Assembly: GCF_036345255.1 (NCBI RefSeq)
Contig: NZ_CP107783.1
Coordinates: 9,293,001 to 9,357,000 of the forward strand
Direction: 5' to 3'
Source: Streptomyces sp. NBC_00569
Lineage (GTDB): Bacteria > Actinomycetota > Actinomycetes > Streptomycetales > Streptomycetaceae
Length of the DNA stretch: 64,000 nucleotides
Shown here: positions 52,638-61,349 of the stretch, in pieces
Layout: the number at the start of each line of letters is the position of its first letter
Numbering within the stretch: the stretch's first letter is position 1
Program-made: the position numbers and the translations under genes
The notes under the pieces: model-generated
Seen by the model: the letters and a program-made list of their open reading frames with translations, nothing else
Databases searched by the model: none
What the model was told of the DNA's origin: nothing

Positions 52638-53906
52638 ATGACTGCCAGTTCCGCCCTGTCCCGCCGGGGATTCCTCGGCACGTCCCTGCTGTTCGTCGCG
52701 GGTGCCGCCGTGGGCTGCTCCAGCAACCCGCAGGAAACCGCCTCCGCCAAGGGCGCCGAGGTCACCCTCACGCAGTGGTATCACCAGTACGGAGAGGAGG
52801 GCACCCAGGCGGCGGTGAAGCGGTACGCCGAGGAGTTCACCAAGGCCAACCCGGACATCGCGATCAACGTAGTGTGGGGCGCCGACACCTCTCAGTACGA
52901 GACCAAGCTGAACGCCGCCCTGCTCGGCGCCGACGCACCCGACATCTTCGAACTCGGAGACTTCCGCGCCGAGATGGCCCGCAAGGGGCAACTCGAACCT
53001 CTCGACGACGTGTACGGCTCCGCCAAGGGTGGCTTCAACAAGGCAGACCTCGACTACCTCACCGTCGACGGCAAGCTTTACGGCGTGAAGACCATCGACG
53101 ACATCATGATGCTCTTCTACCGCAAGTCGATGCTGAAGAAGGCGGGCGTCAGTGTGCCCACCACCTTCGCAGAACTCGCCGACGCCGCGAAGAAGTTGAC
53201 CGACGGCGATGTGAAGGGCCTCTTCATAGGCAACGACGGCATCGGCGACAGCCCCTACCTCCTCGCCTGGTCCCAGGGCAAGGACCTCATCGACGGCGAC
53301 AAGGTCGTCTACGCCGACGCCGCCAAGTCCATCGGCGGGCTGCACGATCTGCACTCCGACAAGTCGGTGCTGCTCGGCTTCACCACCGACTGGTACGACG
53401 CGGGGGCGTTCACCCAGGGCGCCACGGCCATGCAGTGGTGCGGCCTGTGGGCGCTGCCCACCGTCGAGAAGGCGCTCGGTGACGACTTCGGGGTCGCGCC
53501 CTGGCCCGCGTACGACTCCTCCGGAAAGCCCGTCGCCCGGCTCGGCGGCTGGACGCAGGCGGTCAACGCCAAGAGCAAGCACATCGCCGAGGCCAAGAAG
53601 TACCTCCAGTGGCTCTGGATCAAGCAGGCCGACATCCAGATCGACTGGGCCGTCAAGTACGGCTTCCACGTACCGCCGCAGACCGAAGTCGCAGCCAAGA
53701 CACCGGAGTTGAGCAAGGGTCCTGCCAAAGACACCGTCACCATCGGCACCAAGTACGGCATCTCCTTCCCGGCCGAGTGGACGCAGGCGATGCAGGCCGA
53801 GTTCATCGCCGCGGCCGCCGACATCGCCAAGGGATCGGCACCGGAAAAGACCCTGAGGAAGGCCCAGTCCAAGGCGCAGTCCGACCTCGACAAGCAGATG
53901 GGCTGA
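52638..53906 (+). CDS. ABC sugar importer, solute-binding lipoprotein (family 1), system B
   Basis: ATG 52638, with GGAAGGA upstream, gives 422 residues. SRRGFLGTSLLFVAGAAVGC is a twin-arginine lipoprotein signal with lipobox AVGC (Cys27). The mature part reads VTLTQWYHQYGEEGTQAAVKRYAEEFTKANPDI and GADAPDIFELGD, typical of family 1. It differs from the system A protein throughout, so it binds another glycan. The permease genes follow at once; no ATPase gene is present. Confidence 0.93.
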   Translation: MTASSALSRRGFLGTSLLFVAGAAVGCSSNPQETASAKGAEVTLTQWYHQYGEEGTQAAVKRYAEEFTKANPDIAINVVWGADTSQYETKLNAALLGADAPDIFELGDFRAEMARKGQLEPLDDVYGSAKGGFNKADLDYLTVDGKLYGVKTIDDIMMLFYRKSMLKKAGVSVPTTFAELADAAKKLTDGDVKGLFIGNDGIGDSPYLLAWSQGKDLIDGDKVVYADAAKSIGGLHDLHSDKSVLLGFTTDWYDAGAFTQGATAMQWCGLWALPTVEKALGDDFGVAPWPAYDSSGKPVARLGGWTQAVNAKSKHIAEAKKYLQWLWIKQADIQIDWAVKYGFHVPPQTEVAAKTPELSKGPAKDTVTIGTKYGISFPAEWTQAMQAEFIAAAADIAKGSAPEKTLRKAQSKAQSDLDKQMG

Positions 53907-53911
53907 CGGAC

Positions 53912-54889
53912 ATGACCGCCACCGGCACCACGTCCTTGCGGGGGAGTGCCGCCCGCCCGGCGCCCGGCACAGCTCCGCGCCGCCGGCGGCTCACGGAGCG
54001 GCGCTCCAAGGCGGTTGCCTTCGTCGTCCTCACCGCCCCGATGCTGATCGGCCTCGGTGTCTTCCGCTACGTGGCCATCGGCTGGAGCTTCCTGCTCAGC
54101 TTCAGTGAGGCCCGCCGCACCATCTCCCTCGGGAACTGGGTCGGCCTCGACAACTACCAACAGCTCCTGAGCGACGAACGGTTCCGGGACTCGCTCACGA
54201 TGATCGTGCTGTTCACGGCGATGATCGTGCCGATCACCTTCGCCGGGTCCCTGGGCCTCGCCGTCCTCGTCAACCGGGTACGGAGCGGCCGGGCCTTCTT
54301 CCGTACCGCGTTCCTGCTGCCCGCGGCGGTCAGCTACGTGGCCGCCGCGATGATCTGGAAGATGGCCCTGTTCAGCGGGGTGCCGTCCGGCCTCGCGAAC
54401 ACCCTCGGTGCGCTCTTCGGCGCCGACGCCACGCCGTGGATCCAGACGCAGAGCCCGCCTCTGTACTGGATCGTGCTGGTGACACTGCGCCTGTGGCTCC
54501 AAGTCGGCCTGTACATGATTCTTTTCATCGCGGGGCTCCAGTCCATTCCGCAGCACCTGTACGAAGCCGCGGCCCTCGACGGCGCCGGTGCCTGGCGTAC
54601 CTTCCGCAGCATCACCTTCCCCATGCTGCGCAACACGTCGGTCGCGATCCTGCTGCTGATGCTCATCGCCGCACTCCAGGCCTTCGACGAGTTCTACGCG
54701 ATCTTCTCCACCGGCGCCTCGCTCGGCAGCGAACCTGTGCGCACCCCCCTCATGCACCTGTACGGCGTCGCTCTCCAGGACCAGGACTACGGCGTCGGCT
54801 CCGCCGGAGCCTTCCTGCTGACCCTCCTGATCGTGCTGGTCACGCTTCTCCAGGGCCGGATGCTCGGGTTCTCCCGCGACAAGGACTGA
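53912..54889 (+). CDS. ABC sugar importer permease 1 (MalF-type), system B
   Basis: ATG 53912 gives 325 residues with a basic N-terminal tail (PRRRRLTERRSK) and six transmembrane segments. The EAA loop reads YEAAALDGAGAWRTFRSITFPML. It pairs with the permease encoded 19 bases downstream and the binding protein encoded just upstream. Confidence 0.93.
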   Translation: MTATGTTSLRGSAARPAPGTAPRRRRLTERRSKAVAFVVLTAPMLIGLGVFRYVAIGWSFLLSFSEARRTISLGNWVGLDNYQQLLSDERFRDSLTMIVLFTAMIVPITFAGSLGLAVLVNRVRSGRAFFRTAFLLPAAVSYVAAAMIWKMALFSGVPSGLANTLGALFGADATPWIQTQSPPLYWIVLVTLRLWLQVGLYMILFIAGLQSIPQHLYEAAALDGAGAWRTFRSITFPMLRNTSVAILLLMLIAALQAFDEFYAIFSTGASLGSEPVRTPLMHLYGVALQDQDYGVGSAGAFLLTLLIVLVTLLQGRMLGFSRDKD

Positions 54890-54908
54890 TCGGACAAGGA
54901 CTGAACCG

Positions 54909-55748
54909 ATGAACCGTTACCGAGGGAGCGTGCTCGGCTCCGCCGCCACGTACCTGGTGCTGTGCCTGCTGGCCGTGGTCTTCCTGATCCCGTTCTACGT
55001 GCTTGTGCGCAACGCCTTCATGACGACGCCGGAGGTCACCGCCACCGACTGGCACTGGCTTCCGTCCGCGCTGAACTGGGACAACTTCAGCTCCCTGTTC
55101 GACAATCCGGAGCGACCCTTCGGCCGGTCCCTGGCCAACTCGCTGCTGATCGCGGTGATCTCGGCCCCGGTGTCCACGCTGCTCGCCTCGATGGCCGGGT
55201 ACGCGCTTGCCCGGATCAACGTGCCCGGTCGCGGAGTCGTCCTCTCGCTCATCGTCGGCACGCTGATGATCCCGCAGGCCGTGACCTTCCTGCCGACGTT
55301 CGTCGTCGTCGGTTCGATGGGCGGCGTGAACACGATGTGGGGCCTGATCGCACCCGGCCTGTTCAACGCGTTCGCCGTCGTGCTCTTCCGCAGCTTCTAC
55401 CTGTCCTTCCCCGCCGAGATAGAGGAGGCGGGCCGCCTCGACGGCCTCAGCTACCTCGGTGTCTACGGGCGCATCATCCTGCCCAACTCGGTCACGATGA
55501 TCGCATCACTCGGCGCACTGTCCTTCATCGAGGCGTGGAACTCCTTCCTGTGGCCCCTGATGATCGGCCAGGACCCCGAGAGCTGGACCGTGCAGATCGC
55601 CCTCTCCAGCTTCCTCACCTCCCAGACCGTCAACCTGCCCGAGTTGTTCGCCGGCACGGTCGTGGCGATCCTCCCTCTCGTGATCATGTTCCTGGTCGCT
55701 CAGCGCCACATCGTCCAGGGCATCGCGATGTCCGGCCTCAAGTCCTGA
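54909..55748 (+). CDS. ABC sugar importer permease 2 (MalG-type), system B
   Basis: The protein has 279 residues and six transmembrane segments, with EAA loop EIEEAGRLDGLSYLGVYGRIILPNS. A secreted GH27 gene begins 33 bases later behind a good ribosome site, so transporter and glycosidases are one operon. Confidence 0.93.
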   Translation: MNRYRGSVLGSAATYLVLCLLAVVFLIPFYVLVRNAFMTTPEVTATDWHWLPSALNWDNFSSLFDNPERPFGRSLANSLLIAVISAPVSTLLASMAGYALARINVPGRGVVLSLIVGTLMIPQAVTFLPTFVVVGSMGGVNTMWGLIAPGLFNAFAVVLFRSFYLSFPAEIEEAGRLDGLSYLGVYGRIILPNSVTMIASLGALSFIEAWNSFLWPLMIGQDPESWTVQIALSSFLTSQTVNLPELFAGTVVAILPLVIMFLVAQRHIVQGIAMSGLKS

Positions 55749-55781
55749 AACTCCCTCTCCCCAATACCGGAGGTACTTCCA

Positions 55782-57122
55782 GTGACCCGTACGACCAGAA
55801 CGACCCGGCGCGCGGCGCTCACCGCCGCCTGCGCACTGCCCCTCACTCTCGCCCTGTCCACCGGCACCGCTGAGGCCAAGACCCCGTACGTCAAGCCGTT
55901 CATGGGCTGGAGCAGCTGGAGCGTCGAGTCCTCCTCGCGTGACGGGTACGGCACGCACTGGCTGAACGAGGGCAACATCAAGAACGCCGCCGACGCGCTC
56001 AGCAGCAAGCTGTCCTCGGCCGGCTACAGGAATCTGAACATCGACGCCGGCTGGAACTTCGACTACGACTGGAACTTCCACACGGACGCCAACGGCATCC
56101 CGAACGCCGACAAGGACCGCTTCCCCAGCGGTATGCAGTCGCTCTCCGACTACGTCCACGGCAAGGACCTCAAGCTCGGTCTGTACGGCGCCGCCGGACT
56201 GGAGAAGGAGGTGTACGACAAGAACGCGCCGATCCTCGGCACCGACTGTCATGCACAGGACATTGCCGTGAAGCCGCTGACCCCGACCAACAAATGGGGC
56301 GGCAGCTGGAAGATCGACTACAGCAACCCCTGTGCCCAGGAGTACATCGACTCGATCGTCGCGCGGTACGCCTCCTGGGGCATCGACTTCATCAAGATCG
56401 ACGGCGTGACGAAGGACAACGTCGCCGACATCAAGGCCTGGTCCACCGCCATCGACCACAGCGGCCGCAGCATGTGGCTGTCCGCCAGCGCCTGGCCCGT
56501 CGACCTCGAGGCCGGCGACGGCCTGCGGCCCTACGCCAACGGGGTTCGCGTCGACACCGACATCGAGTGCTACTGCGAGACCACCAGCACGTGGACCAGC
56601 TCCGTCGACGACCGCTTCGCCGACCTGCCCAAGTGGCTGCCCAAGCTGTCCGCCCCCGGCTACCTCGGCGACCTGGACTCGATGCCGATCAACAACAACT
56701 CCGGCAGCGGACTCCAGGACGGCATCAACGACACCGAGCGGCAGACCGTCATGACCTTCTGGTCGATGGCCTCGTCTCCGCTGTACGTCGGCGGCGACAT
56801 CTACTTCCTCGACGACAAGGCCAAGGCGATCCTGACCAACCCCGAGGTCATCGCCGTCGACCAGGCTGCCGTCCTGCCGAAGCAGATCCGCTCCGGTGAC
56901 ACGCAGGTGTGGACGAAGAAGACGGGCCGGGCCACCTACCTCGCGGTCTACAACCTCGGCTCCACGGCCACCGACATCACGGTCGACCTCAAGGGCCTGG
57001 GCATCAAGGGCCCCCAGCACCTGCGCGACGTCGTCGCCCGCAAGGACCTCGGTACCGCCAAGGGCTCCTGGACCGCCACCGCCGTCCCGGCCCACGGCTC
57101 CCGCCTGATCAAGCTCTCCTGA
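55782..57122 (+). CDS. Secreted GH27-type glycosidase
   Basis: GTG 55782, with GGAGG 8 bases upstream, gives 446 residues with a signal peptide of about 32 residues (TTRRAALTAACALPLTLALSTGTAEA). The barrel starts KPFMGWSSWSVES. The nucleophile is D207 in DFIKIDGV and the acid/base is expected in YLGDLDSMPI, where other GH27 enzymes have NDPDM. Six cysteines suggest disulphides (TDCHA, NPCAQ, ECYCE). A C-terminal sandwich ends it. It is distant from the GH27 at 36271 and may cleave another linkage (alpha-galactose, alpha-N-acetylgalactosamine or beta-L-arabinopyranose). Confidence 0.85.
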   Translation: MTRTTRTTRRAALTAACALPLTLALSTGTAEAKTPYVKPFMGWSSWSVESSSRDGYGTHWLNEGNIKNAADALSSKLSSAGYRNLNIDAGWNFDYDWNFHTDANGIPNADKDRFPSGMQSLSDYVHGKDLKLGLYGAAGLEKEVYDKNAPILGTDCHAQDIAVKPLTPTNKWGGSWKIDYSNPCAQEYIDSIVARYASWGIDFIKIDGVTKDNVADIKAWSTAIDHSGRSMWLSASAWPVDLEAGDGLRPYANGVRVDTDIECYCETTSTWTSSVDDRFADLPKWLPKLSAPGYLGDLDSMPINNNSGSGLQDGINDTERQTVMTFWSMASSPLYVGGDIYFLDDKAKAILTNPEVIAVDQAAVLPKQIRSGDTQVWTKKTGRATYLAVYNLGSTATDITVDLKGLGIKGPQHLRDVVARKDLGTAKGSWTATAVPAHGSRLIKLS

Positions 57123-57149
57123 CCACCCGTCACGTCCAAGGAGCCGCAC

Positions 57150-59510
57150 ATGAGCAACGGACCCTCAAGACGCCTGGTCCTCGGCCTCGGCGGAGCCCTC
57201 GCGCTGAGCGCCCTGCCCGCCTTCACCGCGCACGCCGCGCCCCGCCGCCCCACCACGTCCCCGCTGGTACCGGCCGGCGAGTCGACGACCCTGTGGTATC
57301 CCGAGCCCGCCGACGAAGACCTCCTCATCGAACAGGGCCTGCCGCTGGGCAACGGCCGCCTCGGTGCCCTCGTCGGCGCCGACCCGGCCAGGGAACTCCT
57401 GCACGTCACCGACTCCACCCTGTGGACCGGCGGCGCCAACACCACCCTCGACACCGACGGCCAATTCCCGTACGGGCGCGATGACTTCGGCAGCCTCACA
57501 CTGCTGGCCCGGGTCATGCTGTACCTGCCGGGACACGAGCTCTCCGCCGTCACCGACTACCGCCGCACCCTCGACCTCAGCAACGGCCTCGTCACCACGA
57601 CGTACACCAAGGACAAGGTCCGCTACACCCGGGAGATGTTCGCCAGCGCGCCCGACGACACCATCGTCGTCCGGCTGAGCCAGAGCGGCGGCGGCTCCCT
57701 CGCCGGCGCCGTCATCCTCTCCGGAACCCACGGCGAGACGACCGGCGTCGACAAGGGCCGGAACCTCGCCTCCTTCTCCGCCGCCTTCGGCAACAAGCTG
57801 CGCTACGCCGCCGCGGTCACCGCCGCCGGGGACGGGACGATCGCGGCCACCGGAACCCGCGTCACGTTCACCGACTGCTCCGAGGTCACCCTCGTCATCA
57901 GCGGCGGCACGGACTACGCGCCGGACCACGCCACCGGCTACCGGGACCCGGACGCGGACCCGCTCGCCCTCGCCCAGGACAAGGCCCTCGCGGCGGCCCG
58001 GACTTCGGCCGTACGGCTGCGCGACACACACGTCGCCGACTACCGCGCCCGCTACGACCGGCTCACCCTCGACCTCGGCCGCTCCAGCGGCGGGCAGCGC
58101 CGCATGGACACCTGGTCGCGCCTGAAGGCGCGAGCCGCCGACGGATCGGCGCCCGACCCGGAACTGGAGGCGAGCTACCTCCAGTTCGGCCGCTACCTGA
58201 CCATCTGCGGCTCGCGCGACGGGCTGCCCATGGGACTCCAGGGACTGTGGCTGGAGGGCAACACCCCTGATTGGATGGGTGATTACCACACCGACATCAA
58301 CATCCAGATGAACTACTGGCTGGCCGACCGGGCCGGCCTCGATACCACGTTCACCGCCTTCGCCGACTACTGCCTGGACCAGCTCCCCGCGTGGAGCGAG
58401 GTGACGCAGAAGCAGTTCAACGACTCCCGCAACCGCTACCGCAACACCTCCGGCAAGGTCGCGGGCTGGACGGTCGCCTTCTCCACGAACCCCTACGGCG
58501 GCCTGGGCTGGTGGTGGCACCCGGCGGGAAACGCCTGGCTGTGCGAATCCCTCTATGAGCACTACGAGTACACGCAGGACGTGAAGTACCTGGCGCGGAT
58601 CATGCCGCTCCTCAAGGGCGCCTGTGAGTTCTGGGAAGCACGCCTGATCACCACGACCGTCGACGGCCGCGAGGTCCTCATCGACGACCACGACTGGTCG
58701 CCCGAACAGGGCCCGCAGGACGCCCGGGGCATCACGTACACACAGGAACTCCTTTGGTCCCTCTTCGGCCACTACGAGCAGGCGTGCCGCACTCTCGGCC
58801 GCGACACCGAACACGCCGCTGCCGTGGGGAAGTTGCGTGCCCGCCTCTATCTCCCGAGGGTCAGCCCGAAGTCGGGCCGTCTCGAGGAGTGGATGAGCGA
58901 GGACGATCTCGGCGAGACCACGCACCGTCATCTGTCGCCGCTCATCAACCTGTTCCCCGGCGACCGCATCCGCCCCGACGCCGGGGACGCCGAACTCCTC
59001 AATGGAGCAACGGAGTTGCTGACATCCCGCGGTATGCAGAGCTACGGGTGGGCCTGCGCTTGGCGGGCAGCGTGCTGGGCGCGGCTCAAGGACGCCGACA
59101 AGGCGTATCAGTTGCTCCTGACGAACCTGCGGCCGTGGGCGGGCGGCGACACCGGCACGGCCATGAACTTCTTCGACATGTACCGAGTCTCCGACAGCCG
59201 GGCGATCTTCCAGATCGACGCCAACCTCGGCACGCCCACCGCGATGCTGGAAATGCTCGTCTACTCCCGCCCCGGTCACATCGAACTCCTGCCGGCGCTC
59301 CCCGATGCCTGGGCCGAATCCGGCTCCCTCACGGGCGTGGGAGCCCGCGGCGGCTTCGCCGTGGACATGACCTGGGAGCGAGGCCGCGTACGCCGGGCGA
59401 CGCTGCACAGCGTCGGGGGGCGTAGGACCACCGTCACCGCGGGTGGCCGCAGCACGACTGTCACCCTGCGGCCCGGTCAGTCGATGAGGCTCACGGACCT
59501 CCAGGGCTGA
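57150..59510 (+). CDS. Secreted GH95 glycosidase (alpha-L-fucosidase/alpha-L-galactosidase family)
   Basis: The protein has 786 residues. A Tat-like signal (SRRLVLGLGGALALSALPAF) is followed by the N-terminal sandwich (LWYPEPADEDLLIEQGLPLGNGRLGALVGG-type segment) and an (alpha/alpha)6 barrel with LQGLWLEGNTPDWMGDYHTDINIQMNYW, DWSPEQGP and FQIDANLGTPTAMLEML. These hold the Asn pair, Glu and Asp used by the family. Most GH95 enzymes read IDGNFG where this has IDANLG. The enzyme inverts configuration and removes terminal L-fucose or L-galactose. It is in the same operon as GH27 and transporter B. Confidence 0.92.
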   Translation: MSNGPSRRLVLGLGGALALSALPAFTAHAAPRRPTTSPLVPAGESTTLWYPEPADEDLLIEQGLPLGNGRLGALVGADPARELLHVTDSTLWTGGANTTLDTDGQFPYGRDDFGSLTLLARVMLYLPGHELSAVTDYRRTLDLSNGLVTTTYTKDKVRYTREMFASAPDDTIVVRLSQSGGGSLAGAVILSGTHGETTGVDKGRNLASFSAAFGNKLRYAAAVTAAGDGTIAATGTRVTFTDCSEVTLVISGGTDYAPDHATGYRDPDADPLALAQDKALAAARTSAVRLRDTHVADYRARYDRLTLDLGRSSGGQRRMDTWSRLKARAADGSAPDPELEASYLQFGRYLTICGSRDGLPMGLQGLWLEGNTPDWMGDYHTDINIQMNYWLADRAGLDTTFTAFADYCLDQLPAWSEVTQKQFNDSRNRYRNTSGKVAGWTVAFSTNPYGGLGWWWHPAGNAWLCESLYEHYEYTQDVKYLARIMPLLKGACEFWEARLITTTVDGREVLIDDHDWSPEQGPQDARGITYTQELLWSLFGHYEQACRTLGRDTEHAAAVGKLRARLYLPRVSPKSGRLEEWMSEDDLGETTHRHLSPLINLFPGDRIRPDAGDAELLNGATELLTSRGMQSYGWACAWRAACWARLKDADKAYQLLLTNLRPWAGGDTGTAMNFFDMYRVSDSRAIFQIDANLGTPTAMLEMLVYSRPGHIELLPALPDAWAESGSLTGVGARGGFAVDMTWERGRVRRATLHSVGGRRTTVTAGGRSTTVTLRPGQSMRLTDLQG

Positions 59511-59573
59511 ACCGGTCGGTACGACCGGTGCACGGCAGGGCGCCGGGCCTCAAGGGCGGCCTGCCGTGCACCG
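59511..59573 (+). terminator. Overlapping hairpins after the GH95 gene
   Basis: CGGTGCACGGCAGG (59526-59539) and CCTGCCGTGCACCG (59560-59573) form a perfect 14-base stem with a 20-base loop. A second hairpin, ACCGGTCG-GTA-CGACCGGT (59511-59529), starts at the base after the stop codon and shares four bases with the first. The two cannot form together. The larger is a strong terminator ending the system B operon. Confidence 0.8.
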
Positions 59574-59639
59574 CGCTTTCCCGAGGACGTACGTGCCTGA
59601 ACGACGACCTGAACGTCGAGAAGAACGGAGAGAGTGCCG

Positions 59640-60914
59640 ATGACCCTCGATCAGCCGCACCGAGCGGTGGGCAGCCGCGCCCGCCGCAGACCTTCGCGGT
59701 CCCTGTTCGGAGCGCTGCTCGCGCTCGCCCTGGCGGCCGCGCCGATGGGCACCGCGCGCGCGGCCACGCCGTCGGCGCACGCCCCGGGCACCCGGGTGAG
59801 CGCCTGGTCGCCGAGCATGACGACCGGAGGCCCCTCCTTCGAGAACCAGACCCTTCGCATGGTGGTGCACAGCAGTGTGGCGGGGTCGCGCGCCCGGATC
59901 ACCCTCTCGAACCGCTACAGCTCCGGGCCGCTCGAGGTGGCGGCCGCGAACGTCGCCGTCCAGGCGCACGGCGGCGAGGCAAAGCCAGGCACCGCCCGGC
60001 GCATCACCTTCGGCGGCTCGGACCGCGTCACGGTCCCGGCCGGCGACGAGGCCGTCAGTGACGTCGTTCCGATCTCGGTGGAGGCGGGGCAGAACCTGCT
60101 CGTCAGCCTCTACGTGCCCGGCACGACCGGCATGTCGACCTGGCACTCGGACGCCTTCGACACGACCTACACGGCCTCGGGCGACCACACAGGGGACGAC
60201 AGCGCGGCCGGGTTCGTCACCACCACGACCTCCTGGTACTTCCTGGCGGGCTTCGATGTCCTGTCTCCGACGGCGAAGGGCACCGTCGTCGCGTTCGGCG
60301 ACTCCATCACCGACGGCTACCACTCCTCGACCGGCACCTACACCCGGTGGCCCGACGTGCTCGGCCGCCGCCTCGAAGCCGAGCCGGGCCCGCAGCGGCT
60401 GAGTGTCGTGGACGCCGGTATCGGCGGCAACCGTGTGCTCACCGATGTCCCCAACCCTTGGCAGGGCGTGAGCGCCCTGAAGCGGTTCCGCCACGACGCC
60501 CTCGGTCTGCCCGGCGTCAAAGACGTGATTCTCTTCGAAGGCATCAATGACATCGGCAACAACGCCGGTTCCGACGGCGGACCGCTGACCGCGCAGGACC
60601 TGATCGACGGCTGGCGCGCCCTCGTCGACGAGGCGCACGCCGCCGGCGTCCGTGTCGTCGGCGCGACCCTGATGCCGGTCAAGGGCAACGGCTACTACAC
60701 GCCCGCCGCCGAGGCGATCCGCCGCAGCGTCAACGACTGGATACGCACCGGCGGCGCCTTCGACGGCGTCATCGACTTCGACCGGGTCATGCGCGACCCC
60801 GCCGACCCTTCGGCCCTCAACCCCGCCTACGACTCGGGCGATCACATACACCCCGACGACGCGGGCATGAAGGCCATGGCCGATGCGGTCGACCTTCGCC
60901 TGCTGCGGCACTGA
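59640..60914 (+). CDS. Secreted SGNH/GDSL hydrolase
   Basis: ATG 59640, with CGGAGAG upstream, gives 424 residues; a GTG at 59634 is also in frame. The signal peptide ends near TARAA (about residue 40). A beta-rich N-terminal domain (FENQTLRMVVHSSVAGSRARITLSNRYSSGPL) precedes the SGNH domain with block I VVAFGDSITDGY (Ser), block II GIGGNRV (Gly), block III EGINDIGNNA (Asn) and block V DHIHPDD (Asp-His). It is probably an acyl- or acetylesterase acting on decorated glycans. It follows the sugar locus but has its own transcript. Confidence 0.9.
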   Translation: MTLDQPHRAVGSRARRRPSRSLFGALLALALAAAPMGTARAATPSAHAPGTRVSAWSPSMTTGGPSFENQTLRMVVHSSVAGSRARITLSNRYSSGPLEVAAANVAVQAHGGEAKPGTARRITFGGSDRVTVPAGDEAVSDVVPISVEAGQNLLVSLYVPGTTGMSTWHSDAFDTTYTASGDHTGDDSAAGFVTTTTSWYFLAGFDVLSPTAKGTVVAFGDSITDGYHSSTGTYTRWPDVLGRRLEAEPGPQRLSVVDAGIGGNRVLTDVPNPWQGVSALKRFRHDALGLPGVKDVILFEGINDIGNNAGSDGGPLTAQDLIDGWRALVDEAHAAGVRVVGATLMPVKGNGYYTPAAEAIRRSVNDWIRTGGAFDGVIDFDRVMRDPADPSALNPAYDSGDHIHPDDAGMKAMADAVDLRLLRH

Positions 60915-61078
60915 CACCGGACCGGCCGTCCTCGGAGGCACGCACGGCACTGGTGGGTGAAGTGCCATTCTACCGGGGGCTGTTGCGCCCGGCGGAGTGG
61001 CACTATGCAGCAACCTCTATCCTCGCTCGGGCGGCGCGCTGGTCCCGGGGACGAGGAGTTCCAACTGACGCCGCCTCC

Positions 61079-61309
61079 TTCCCTCTCGGCGGATTCAACC
61101 CGCTGCAGTCGCAGACCCTTACCGGTGTCGCTGCCCGGCCGGGCGCTTCCCGCCAACAGGTGGTCCTGGCGTGGCTACTGCAGCGCTGGCAGTCCATGGT
61201 GCTCATCCCCGGCACCTCCTCGGTGGACCACCTGCGAGAGAACATCGCAGCCGCCGAACTTGTTCTGCCCGCCGACGCGATCGCGGTACTCGATGCCATG
61301 GGTCAGTGA
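61079..61309 (+). pseudogene. C-terminal fragment of an aldo/keto reductase
   Basis: The frame reads FPLGGFNPLQSQTLTGVAARPGASRQQVVLAWLLQRWQSMVLIPGTSSVDHLRENIAAAELVLPADAIAVLD in sense. This is the last 75 residues of an aldo/keto reductase, with the cofactor-binding IPGTSSVxHLxEN. The TIM-barrel front with the catalytic Tyr and Lys is absent; a frame opening at 60953 precedes it but is unrelated. It is a relic. Confidence 0.8.
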
Positions 61310-61349
61310 CCACGTCCCTCTCGAGGAGGGGTATCACCCCGGTGTCCGG

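Noticed and set aside
57165..59408. Minus-strand open frame of about 745 codons
   Set aside because: Antisense to the GH95 gene, whose catalytic blocks are clear.
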